From positions 1-63,806 of the forward strand of contig JAUCGD010000002.1 in NCBI GenBank assembly GCA_030377945.1: DNA of 63,806 nt, written 5' to 3'. This stretch comes from Desulfobacterales bacterium HSG17. GTDB lineage: Bacteria; Desulfobacterota; Desulfobacteria; Desulfobacterales; Desulfococcaceae. The notes under the pieces were generated by a model. It ran no database searches, was not told the DNA's origin, and saw nothing but the letters and a program-made list of their open reading frames with translations. This document shows, piece by piece, positions 8,289 to 15,470 of the stretch (positions are counted from its first letter, which is position 1; each line of letters begins with the position of its first letter). Made by a program: the position numbers and the translations under genes.

Positions 8289-8882
8289 CTAAGCTCTTCC
8301 TGTCAGCTGCAAGGATGCATTATATACTGTATAAAAATTTTTATGTTCTGTTAAAACTTTGGACAGAAAACTTGCGAGATGTGCTGTATCGTTCACATGG
8401 ATTACGCTGTTCACGCTTGTATGCAAAGCAGACATGTCATCATTGGTGTTAAGTTGCCGGCTTATTAAAACAAGACAGATTTTACGTCTTAAAGACATGT
8501 CAATGACATTGAGCTTATCTATAATATCATCACTTCCTTTGTTGTGATCAAAAAATTCATCAACGATAACAAGAGGATAAATATGGTATTCAAGTTTTTT
8601 CAATGCTTCCTGGCTTGTCTCAACTGCCTGGGCATTCAACCCAATATCTTGAACAGTAGAATAGACTTTTTTTTGTAAATCATTGTCACCTACACATACA
8701 AGAGCAAGGGCATTGAGCTTATTTCCCGAGGATAAATCAATAATTTTTTTTTCTGGTTTTACAGCTGGAATATTGATTTGTTCTTTGCATTTTGGACATT
8801 TAAATCTTGAATCCTTATCATTTGGAATTTTGTGATCTGGAATAGTCAGTTTAGTCTTACAATTATCACATGTTACATTCAT
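8289..8882 (-). CDS. zinc-ribbon protein with degenerate receiver domain
   Basis: A 197-residue cytosolic protein. Residues 5-32 form a zinc ribbon of the MJ0042/zinc-ribbon type with paired cysteines C5/C8 and C29/C32 (TCDNCKTKL ... FKCPKCKEQI). From about residue 53 onward the pattern is that of a response-regulator receiver (ALALVCVGDNDLQKKVY, PLVIVDEFFD), but the conserved Lys-Pro after the fifth strand is missing (VIHVNDTAHL), so phosphorylation signalling is doubtful. It is 19 bp downstream of the PilU-like gene and precedes the cell-wall genes. This kind of ribbon/pseudo-receiver fusion is typical of deltaproteobacterial gene sets linked to pili or motility; function unknown. Confidence 0.7.
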   Translation of the reverse strand: MNVTCDNCKTKLTIPDHKIPNDKDSRFKCPKCKEQINIPAVKPEKKIIDLSSGNKLNALALVCVGDNDLQKKVYSTVQDIGLNAQAVETSQEALKKLEYHIYPLVIVDEFFDHNKGSDDIIDKLNVIDMSLRRKICLVLISRQLNTNDDMSALHTSVNSVIHVNDTAHLASFLSKVLTEHKNFYTVYNASLQLTGRA

Positions 8883-8901
8883 AGTTTAATTCCCCTCCAA
8901 C

Positions 8902-10065
8902 TTAGCTCCCATGATATCCACGGTCAATTTCCAATGAATCAATATTTGTTGTAGTCTGCCCTCTGGCACTTTTGATAGCATCAAGTCCCCGACCGACAAT
9001 ATCTTTTCTTGAAGCATAGGATGATGCTATATCCTCGCTGATTTTTCCCTCTTCATAAAGAGAAATTATATACTCATCAAATGAGACCATATCCTGTGCC
9101 TTGCCAGTGGTAATAATATCATGGAATGTCTTACCTTCGGATTCACCATTAAGAATTGAATCTTTCACCCTTAGATTCGAACCCATGATTTCAAAGGCTG
9201 CAACCCTGCCTCCGCCTATTTTTGGCAACAATCTCTGGGCAACAATCCATCTTATGGAATCTGCAAGGCGAATCCTTATCTGTCTCTCTTCTTCAGTAGA
9301 AAACATACCAAGAACACGATTAATAGTCTGACCAGCATCTACAGTATGCAATGTTGATAGAACAAGATGGCCTGTTTCCGCTGCTGCAAGACCTATTTCA
9401 ACGGTTTCCCGATCCCGCATCTCACCCACAAGAATGACTTTTGGAGCCTGACGCAGAGCAGCTCTTAGACCACTTGCAAAGGTGTCAAAATCAGCTCCAA
9501 GTTCCCGTTGGTTAAAAGTGGATTTTTTTTGGGAATGCTGATATTCAATAGGGTCTTCAAGGGTTATAACATGTACTGATTTACTTGTATTTATTTTATC
9601 AAGCAGTGCAGCAAGTGATGTTGTTTTACCAGAGCCTGTTGCCCCTGTAACAAATATAATGCCATTTTTTTCTTCTGCCATGGTATGGAAAGCTTTGGGA
9701 AGATTCAGATCTTTAATGGTTGGAATTTGTGTCTCTAACTTTCTTAACACAATGGAATATTTACCAGATCTTGAAAATATATTCACCCTGAAACGAGCCT
9801 TATCTCCAAGTTGATAGGAAAGGTCACAAGAGCCTTCTCTGATAAGAGTCTCAGTTAACTTCCGACTATTATTGATGAGATTTAAAGCAATTATTTCAGT
9901 CTGAAATGGAGTCAATATTTCAAAAGAAGGCTGACTATCCACTGAAACCAGCTCTCCTGAACTTTCAACCTGTAATGGCTTACCCGGTGTAAAATTTAAA
10001 TCTGAAACATTGTCATGGGATTCCAGCATTTTAGAAAGAATATGGTCAATTTGCTGTTTTTTCAT
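8902..10065 (-). CDS. PilU-like type IV pilus retraction ATPase
   Basis: A 387-residue secretion-superfamily ATPase. It has the Walker A GATGSGKTTS, the Asp box ITLEDPIEYQH, Walker B VILVGEMRDRET and the His box LVLSTLHTVDAGQTINR. The RQAPKVILVGEMRDRET form resembles PilU rather than PilT, and it lacks the canonical PilT C-terminal AIRNLIRE motif. It lies 34 bp downstream of pilT on the same strand. PilU works together with PilT to give high-force pilus retraction in the cytoplasm at the base of the pilus. A second PilT paralogue without PilU function is the alternative reading. Confidence 0.85.
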   Translation of the reverse strand: MKKQQIDHILSKMLESHDNVSDLNFTPGKPLQVESSGELVSVDSQPSFEILTPFQTEIIALNLINNSRKLTETLIREGSCDLSYQLGDKARFRVNIFSRSGKYSIVLRKLETQIPTIKDLNLPKAFHTMAEEKNGIIFVTGATGSGKTTSLAALLDKINTSKSVHVITLEDPIEYQHSQKKSTFNQRELGADFDTFASGLRAALRQAPKVILVGEMRDRETVEIGLAAAETGHLVLSTLHTVDAGQTINRVLGMFSTEEERQIRIRLADSIRWIVAQRLLPKIGGGRVAAFEIMGSNLRVKDSILNGESEGKTFHDIITTGKAQDMVSFDEYIISLYEEGKISEDIASSYASRKDIVGRGLDAIKSARGQTTTNIDSLEIDRGYHGS

Positions 10066-10099
10066 GCCATTTTCCTGTTAGTTTAATGGTAAAAGAATC

Positions 10100-11182
10100 T
10101 TAAGCTTCTGTAAAATCCGCAGGTGGATTTTTCAAAAATGCTCTGAACAAGGATTTATTATTTGCCTTGCCATATGCATCATCAGGGCTTATCCAGTTTT
10201 TCTGGTACAATTGCATAATTGCATCATCCAATAACTGCATTCCATATTGCTTACCTGTTTGAATCATGGAGGGTACCTGATGGGTTTTAGCTTCCCTTAT
10301 AAGATTACGAACTGCAGGTGTTGCTATAAGTATTTCCATTGCTGCGCATCTGCCTTTTATATCAACTCTCTTAAACAGTGTCTGTGCAACAATTGCTCTT
10401 AAACCATCTGACAGTGTAGATCGTATCTGGGCCTGTTCCGAAGCTGGAAACATCTCAATAATTCTGTCAACAGTTTTTGCAGCACTTGAAGTATGCAGGG
10501 TACCAAACACAAGATGACCGGTAGAAGAAGCTTCTATGGCAAGGGCAGTAGTTTCAAGATCCCTTAATTCACCAACAAGAATAATATCAGGATCTTCACG
10601 CAATGCCCCTCTTAATGCCGATGAAAATGTTGCAGTATGTAACCCGACTTCCCTGTGGCTCACAATACAGTTCTGACTTCTATGCACAAACTCTATTGGA
10701 TCTTCAACAGTAATAATATGATCTCTTCTGCTCCGGTTGGCCTGATCAATTATAGCTGCAAGGGTGGTTGACTTACCAGAACCTGTAGGCCCAGTAACAA
10801 GAACAAGTCCCCTGGGAAGATCAGCAAGTTTTGAAATAACAGCAGGCAGTCCAAGCTGTTCTGCTGTCAATATCTCAGATGGAATCTCACGAAAAACTGC
10901 AGCGATACCATTTTTCTGCATAAAATAATTTGCCCTGTATCTGGCAAGTCCTGCAATCTCATAACCAAAATCTACATCCCCGGTCTCTTCAAAAACTTTG
11001 ATTTTTTCCTGGGAGGTTATTTCATATAACAGGCCTCGTAATTTATCACTGGTAAGAATATCATATTTTATACGTTCAATATCACCATGAAGTCTTAACG
11101 CAGGTTGCTGACCAGAAGAGAGATGGAGGTCAGATGCCCCCTGTTCATGCATGAGTTTAAAAAAAGCATCAATTTCAGCCAT
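10100..11182 (-). CDS. pilT: type IV pilus retraction ATPase PilT
   Basis: A 360-residue hexameric ATPase that disassembles type IV pili. Diagnostic PilT features are Walker A GPTGSGKSTT, Asp box ITVEDPIEFVH, Walker B EDPDIILVGELRDLET, His box FGTLHTSSAAKTVDRIIEMF, and the C-terminal AVRNLIREAKTHQ signature needed for retraction. The length is normal. It heads the pilT/pilU-like pair; the DivIVA-domain gene sits about 125 bp upstream. No pilin or pilus assembly genes are in this window, so the machine it serves is encoded elsewhere. Upstream bases 11183-11308 form an AT-rich gap in which a promoter is possible. Confidence 0.93.
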   Translation of the reverse strand: MAEIDAFFKLMHEQGASDLHLSSGQQPALRLHGDIERIKYDILTSDKLRGLLYEITSQEKIKVFEETGDVDFGYEIAGLARYRANYFMQKNGIAAVFREIPSEILTAEQLGLPAVISKLADLPRGLVLVTGPTGSGKSTTLAAIIDQANRSRRDHIITVEDPIEFVHRSQNCIVSHREVGLHTATFSSALRGALREDPDIILVGELRDLETTALAIEASSTGHLVFGTLHTSSAAKTVDRIIEMFPASEQAQIRSTLSDGLRAIVAQTLFKRVDIKGRCAAMEILIATPAVRNLIREAKTHQVPSMIQTGKQYGMQLLDDAIMQLYQKNWISPDDAYGKANNKSLFRAFLKNPPADFTEA

Positions 11183-11308
11183 GTTTTACTATCCTTAATT
11201 TTGAATTTTAATTATTAATTAATGACTTTCCTCTTTTTTCTAATCTTTAAGTTTCTGACCTTTAGGTTATACCGGATTGTCGCCTTTACTGAACTCCAAA
11301 CCAGTCGA

Positions 11309-11809
11309 TCATGCCTGCTTAATAAATTTAATGGTAGAGTCAGTTTCATCTGCAACTTTGTTCTCTTCTTTAGTCATTTCAAGCATTTTTGAATGGGATT
11401 CAAGCACAGCACTGATCTGCATCTCAAGCTGAATCCTTTGACGTTTTAACTCAATAATATCACTATGAAGCTGGGAAAGTCTTTTATGTGCCATATTTAA
11501 CATTTTTTGTGCTTCAACTTCTGCATTGGCAATAATCAACTGAGAAGATTTTTTAGCATTATCTTTCATCTGATCCAGAACTTTTTGCGACTGAATCATG
11601 GCATTTTTCATGGAGCCTTCTCTTTTTTTATAGCCTTCATTTTCCAGGTTCAGGCGATGATTTTTTTCTTGAAGACTTTGAATGGTATTATTAAGATTAT
11701 CAAGTTCTGTTGTTATATCTTCAAGAAAATAATCGACTTCCTGCACATCAAACCCTCTAAACCTTGTTGTAAACTCTTTTTGCTTTACAACCAGTGGCGT
11801 TATACCCAT
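11309..11809 (-). CDS. DivIVA-domain coiled-coil protein
   Basis: A 166-residue protein with the DivIVA N-terminal signature (ITPLVVKQKEFTTRFRGFDV, then QEVDYFLEDI), the segment that binds curved membrane in Gram-positive DivIVA. A coiled coil follows from about residue 30 to 75, and a second helical part from 90 to 150. In deltaproteobacteria this domain occurs next to yggT and cell-envelope genes, as here; it is 19 bp downstream of yggT. A role in polar or septal organisation is likely by family but unproven in this group. Confidence 0.85.
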   Translation of the reverse strand: MGITPLVVKQKEFTTRFRGFDVQEVDYFLEDITTELDNLNNTIQSLQEKNHRLNLENEGYKKREGSMKNAMIQSQKVLDQMKDNAKKSSQLIIANAEVEAQKMLNMAHKRLSQLHSDIIELKRQRIQLEMQISAVLESHSKMLEMTKEENKVADETDSTIKFIKQA

Positions 11810-11828
11810 AATTAATACCCCTTTGCTA

Positions 11829-12128
11829 TTATGCTATTGAACGTGCCAGCCCGTGAAGACTGTTCACAACAAATGTCTGTAAAAAAATAATAATCAGAAT
11901 TACTACAATTGGAGATATATCAAGCCCGCCAAAACTCACCGGAAGCCTTTTTCTTATTTCATAAAACACAGGTTCTGTAGCTGTATTGATAAATCTTACA
12001 ATGGGATTATAAGGATCAGGGCTCACCCAGGACAAAACTGCCCCCGCAACAACGATCCACATATAAAATGTAAGTGCATAGTCCATGACAACTGCTATGG
12101 CTTCAAAAAAATTTGCTAGTATGAGCAT
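11829..12128 (-). CDS. YggT family integral membrane protein
   Basis: A 99-residue membrane protein with two hydrophobic segments (about residues 10-35 and 68-90) and the family motif VLSWVSPDPYNPIVRFI, followed by TEPVFYEIRKRLP. YggT proteins are small inner-membrane proteins associated with osmotic tolerance or cell-division gene clusters; in Gram-positive bacteria they sit beside divIVA, a pairing reproduced here. It is the first gene of the minus-strand envelope operon; the 204 bp upstream (12129-12332) hold its presumed promoter but no clear boxes that I can defend. Confidence 0.85.
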   Translation of the reverse strand: MLILANFFEAIAVVMDYALTFYMWIVVAGAVLSWVSPDPYNPIVRFINTATEPVFYEIRKRLPVSFGGLDISPIVVILIIIFLQTFVVNSLHGLARSIA

Positions 12129-12332
12129 TTATATTACCTTTTCTCTATTATTTTATATCTTTATTCTCTTCTGATAAACTATGAATAGTGCAAAAAGTCA
12201 AGTTTTTTTAAACATTTACATATAAAACACAAAGAACTCGTCCGCTCAAAAAATCAAAAGGTATAAACTTATAAAAAAATTTGCTGACACATGGTGAATA
12301 CTCTTTACCACAGGTTTCTTTTATTTATTCAC

Positions 12333-12752
12333 CTATTTGTTCATTTCCTGCATGGATTGGGCCATTTTTTTTTGTGCTTCCAGAACATCAGGATCTGTCA
12401 TATATTTCATGATTTTCATAAATGATCCAGCAAGTTTTATCCCGGCCTGCTGGGCTTTTTCTTCCATTTCTCTAAATTCTGCAGGCACATCTTTATCATT
12501 TTTAATATCTGGATATTTTTCTTTAATCTTTTTCATTTTCGGTGCAAGCTTGGCAAACTTTGCAGAATAGTTATCCATTGCCTTAGCAACAGCCTTACCA
12601 GATTCAGCTTTTTCAAGTTCCTGGGTATATTCTTCTGCGATTTTAATAAAATCTTTATTTATTTCAATTGCATCATCATATTTCCCGCCGCCACAACCAA
12701 TGAAAAATATCATTATGATAAAGAGCAACAGTACTCTCACTGTTTTTTCCAT
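12333..12752 (-). CDS. small helical lipoprotein, unknown function
   Basis: A 139-residue lipoprotein precursor. The signal peptide (VRVLLLFIIMIFFIGC) ends in a lipobox with acylated Cys20, followed by Gly-Gly. The mature part is almost entirely charged helix (KIAEEYTQELEKAESGKAVA, KMKKIKEKYPDIKND, then Met-rich QKKMAQSMQEMNK). It resembles small periplasmic helical lipoproteins of unknown role. It is transcribed alone, divergently from the aldehyde oxidoreductase across a 260-bp intergenic region. Confidence 0.75.
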   Translation of the reverse strand: MEKTVRVLLLFIIMIFFIGCGGGKYDDAIEINKDFIKIAEEYTQELEKAESGKAVAKAMDNYSAKFAKLAPKMKKIKEKYPDIKNDKDVPAEFREMEEKAQQAGIKLAGSFMKIMKYMTDPDVLEAQKKMAQSMQEMNK

Positions 12753-12877
12753 AATATCTCCCTTTTAAACTCAGCTTGTTAAAATTAATAAAACATGTAA
12801 AGCATTCATCAATATTTACCATCCCATATAATTAATTATATGTAACATGTCAATTAATGGTGCATTTTTGACCACAA

Positions 12878-12906
12878 TTGACCAATATAAAATTACTTTT
12901 TAAAAT
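12878..12906 (+). promoter_or_regulatory. sigma70-type promoter for the aldehyde oxidoreductase
   Basis: TTGACC (12878-12883) and TAAAAT (12901-12906) are separated by 17 bp, upstream of the gene starting at 13013, giving a leader of roughly 100 nt. A second TTGACC lies ten bases further upstream at 12868, making a direct repeat TTGACCAC/TTGACCAA that might bind a regulator. Read from sequence only. Confidence 0.45.
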
Positions 12907-13012
12907 ACCGGTGTATATACTTAAATTCAAAGATATGATACCATACCAGTCAAAAAATACCTGTAAATTATTATTACATATTTAAGCTAAAAATTCTTAA
13001 AGGAATCAAAAA

Positions 13013-15151
13013 ATGGAACAAATCAATCTAAAAGAGATAAAAGCTGTTTCCTATGAAAAAGCTGAAATTAAAAAAGGGTACACAGATCAATCCCTTCGCA
13101 TCAACCTTGATGCAAATGATATCATTATCAATCCAATAGAAGAGAAGATAAAAGATAAATTTATCGGCGGTAAAGGGTATGACCTGTGGATGATGTGGAA
13201 TGCTGTCACTGGTGAGACAAAATGGAATGATCCTGAAAATGCAATCTGTATTTCATCTGGCCCCCTTGGTGGTACTCCAGGATATCCGGGTGGCGGGAAA
13301 AGTATTGTAACTTCAATTTCCCCGTTAACAGGAATCCCCATTGATTCCAATGTTGGGGGCTATTTTGGACCATATAAAAAATTTTCCGGTTTTGATGTAA
13401 TACAGGTTGACGGTAAGGCAAAAAAAGATACTGTTGTCTTGATTGACGGCATTGAAAATAAAATCAAAATATTTGAAGCTGACAATCTCCCAGAAGATTC
13501 CTATGCACTTTCAGATGTATTAACCCATCATTTTGATGAAAATAAACCTGTCAATGTTTCTGTTGTCAGTGCAGGGCCTGGCGCTGAGAATACATTTTTT
13601 GGATGTCTGAACTTTTCATGGTGGGATGCAGGACGTAAAAGGGTGAGATATAAGCAGGCAGGCAGGGGTGGCATTGGAACTGTTTTTGCCGATAAAAAAG
13701 TTAAGGCTATTGTGGCAAGGTATGGTTCTGTCTCCATGAAAACCAACAATCCTGCTGATTTGGATGCACTTAAACTTGTCACTAAAACCCATGCAAAAGA
13801 GATTAACGAACTTGATCCCAAACAAAACCGTATGGCAAAGGTAGGAACCACCCATCTTGTGCCAATCATGAATGACCATGACTGTCTGCCGGTTCACAAC
13901 TTCAAGTTTGGTTCACACCCGGAAAGCGTTCTCATTGGTGAAGAAACCTTTGAACATATTTTTGATAAAGGATTTGACGGCTGCTGGCGTGGCTGCGCTG
14001 TTGCATGTGCCCATGGAGTAAAAAATTTCTCACCTTTTACAGGCCCATACAGAGGACAAAAGGTATTTGTTGACGGCCCTGAATATGAAACCATTGCAGG
14101 ATGCGGTTCATGCCTTGGAATCTTTGATGCCCAGACCATCCTTGAGATTAATTTTTATTGTGATGCCTATGGGATGGATACTATTTCCGTGGGAACTTCC
14201 ATTGCTTTTGTAATGGAGTGTTTTGAGAACAATCAAATTACAACCAAACATACCAATGGAATGGATATAAGCTTTGGAAGCAGGTTTAATACTCTTGAGC
14301 TCATCCATCAGATGGCAAAAGGAGAAGGATTTGGTGCTATTGTAGGCAAGGGTATCAGAAAGATGAAGACAATCTTTGCAAAAAATTTTGGAGCTGATAT
14401 GGCTTTTCTACAGGACATTGGCATGGAATCCAAGGGCCTTGAATTTTCTGAATATATAACCAAAGAATCTCTGGCTCAGCAGGGTGGTTACGGTCTTGCT
14501 CTCAAAGGCCCTCAACATGATGAAGCATGGCTTATCTTCCTTGATATGGTCCATAATTTCATGCCAACCTTTGAGAAAAAGGCAGAAGCTCTTCACTGGT
14601 TTCCCATGTTTCGAACATGGTTCGGTCTTTGCGGGCTTTGTAAACTTCCCTGGAATGATATTGTTCCTGAAGACAATAAAGATACCAAAGAACCTGCAAA
14701 AGTTGTTAAACATGTTGAATGGTATGCTCAATTTTTCAGTTCAGTTACAGGTAAAAAAACCGATGCTGATGGTCTTATTGCCATGAGTGAAGCTGTCTAT
14801 AATTTCCAAAGAGTCTTTAATCTGAAAATGGGTTATGGCACAAGAGAACATGATACTGTTCCCTATAGAGCAATGGGACCTGTAACAGTTGAAGAATATG
14901 GATCACGGCAGGAACTTTATGATAAACAGCTCATAGAAAAATACAACATAGATATAAGTGACATGGATACCAGTAAAAAGACAGCTGCTTTAAGACAAAA
15001 AAGAGAAGAGCAGTATGAACTGCTCAAAGATGCAGTGTATGAGCGTCGCGGATGGACCCAGAACGGCATCCCGACTGTGGCAACTGTAAAACGCCTTGGC
15101 ATTGATTTTCCTGAGGTTCTCGAAGTTTTAAAGAAAAACGGTATTAAGTAA
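13013..15151 (+). CDS. tungsten-type aldehyde:ferredoxin oxidoreductase family protein
   Basis: A 712-residue AOR-family enzyme, expected to oxidise aldehydes to acids with ferredoxin, using a bis-pterin W (or Mo) centre and one [4Fe-4S] cluster. The pterin-binding N-domain contains FIGGKGYDLW, SSGPLGGTPGYPGGGKS and NVGGYFGPYKKFSG (about 50-125) and GRGGIGTVFADKKVKAI (217-233). Cluster cysteines appear as C324-x3-C328-x3-C332 (DGCWRGCAVACAHG), with the distal GLCGLCKLPWND (C540, C543). It is longer than the ~600 residues of Pyrococcus AOR. A ribosome-binding site (AAAGGAA) precedes the ATG. A MoaD-like gene follows 17 bp downstream. BamB-like or other AOR-family roles cannot be excluded; the substrate is unknown. 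Confidence 0.85.
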   Translation: MEQINLKEIKAVSYEKAEIKKGYTDQSLRINLDANDIIINPIEEKIKDKFIGGKGYDLWMMWNAVTGETKWNDPENAICISSGPLGGTPGYPGGGKSIVTSISPLTGIPIDSNVGGYFGPYKKFSGFDVIQVDGKAKKDTVVLIDGIENKIKIFEADNLPEDSYALSDVLTHHFDENKPVNVSVVSAGPGAENTFFGCLNFSWWDAGRKRVRYKQAGRGGIGTVFADKKVKAIVARYGSVSMKTNNPADLDALKLVTKTHAKEINELDPKQNRMAKVGTTHLVPIMNDHDCLPVHNFKFGSHPESVLIGEETFEHIFDKGFDGCWRGCAVACAHGVKNFSPFTGPYRGQKVFVDGPEYETIAGCGSCLGIFDAQTILEINFYCDAYGMDTISVGTSIAFVMECFENNQITTKHTNGMDISFGSRFNTLELIHQMAKGEGFGAIVGKGIRKMKTIFAKNFGADMAFLQDIGMESKGLEFSEYITKESLAQQGGYGLALKGPQHDEAWLIFLDMVHNFMPTFEKKAEALHWFPMFRTWFGLCGLCKLPWNDIVPEDNKDTKEPAKVVKHVEWYAQFFSSVTGKKTDADGLIAMSEAVYNFQRVFNLKMGYGTREHDTVPYRAMGPVTVEEYGSRQELYDKQLIEKYNIDISDMDTSKKTAALRQKREEQYELLKDAVYERRGWTQNGIPTVATVKRLGIDFPEVLEVLKKNGIK

Positions 15152-15168
15152 AAACTATAGAATAAAAA

Positions 15169-15366
15169 ATGATTGAAGTTGATGAAAAAGATCAGCAATG
15201 GTCCCAGGATATGACCATTGCTGATCTTTTAAAAACAGTTGATAATGTTAAATTCTGTTCAGTTGTCCGACTTAACGGCAGACTTGTCTCAAGCCCAAAA
15301 TTTAAAACAACCATAATCCCTGATAACTCAAAAATTCAATTATTGCCCCTTGTTGCCGGGGGATAA
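15169..15366 (+). CDS. MoaD/ThiS-like sulfur-carrier protein
   Basis: A 65-residue ubiquitin-fold protein ending in VAGG, the di-glycine terminus that is thiocarboxylated in MoaD and ThiS. The core pattern FCSVVRLNGRLVSSPKF ... IPDNSKIQLLPLVAGG fits the beta-grasp family. It directly follows the aldehyde oxidoreductase, an arrangement typical of AOR loci where the carrier supplies sulfur for the pterin cofactor dithiolene. The start is an ATG with no good ribosome-binding site, and bases 15186-15230, inside the first 21 codons, form a perfect 18-bp inverted repeat (separate entry). Confidence 0.8.
   Translation: MIEVDEKDQQWSQDMTIADLLKTVDNVKFCSVVRLNGRLVSSPKFKTTIIPDNSKIQLLPLVAGG
15186..15230 (+). 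promoter_or_regulatory. 18-bp perfect inverted repeat inside moaD-like gene (attenuator-like)
   Basis: Left arm AAAAGATCAGCAATGGTC (15186-15203) and right arm GACCATTGCTGATCTTTT (15213-15230) are perfect reverse complements with a nine-base loop; the right arm ends in TTTT. It begins 34 bases after the oxidoreductase stop and lies wholly in the coding sequence of the MoaD-like protein (codons about 6-21). In RNA it would be a very stable hairpin resembling a rho-independent terminator with a short U run. It may reduce carrier expression relative to the enzyme; that function is inference. Confidence 0.7.
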
Positions 15367-15394
15367 ATAATGCCCGATCAAAAAGATTTTTAAG

Positions 15395-15422
15395 TTGTCA
15401 GAATTGAAAGGAATATGATAAT
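15395..15422 (+). promoter_or_regulatory. candidate lon promoter
   Basis: TTGTCA (15395-15400) and GATAAT (15417-15422) with a 16-bp spacer, about 50 bp before the lon start at 15471. No CIRCE or other heat-shock element is seen nearby. Sequence match only. Confidence 0.4.
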
Positions 15423-15470
15423 AAAAAGTATCGTAATCTTTATAACAAACTTTTTCTTTAAGGTGGTTTT

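Noticed and set aside
13013..15151. Class II benzoyl-CoA reductase subunit BamB as the identity of the AOR-family gene
   Set aside because: No other bam genes are nearby and a MoaD partner is adjacent; AOR is the simpler call, though BamB-like ancestry is not excluded.
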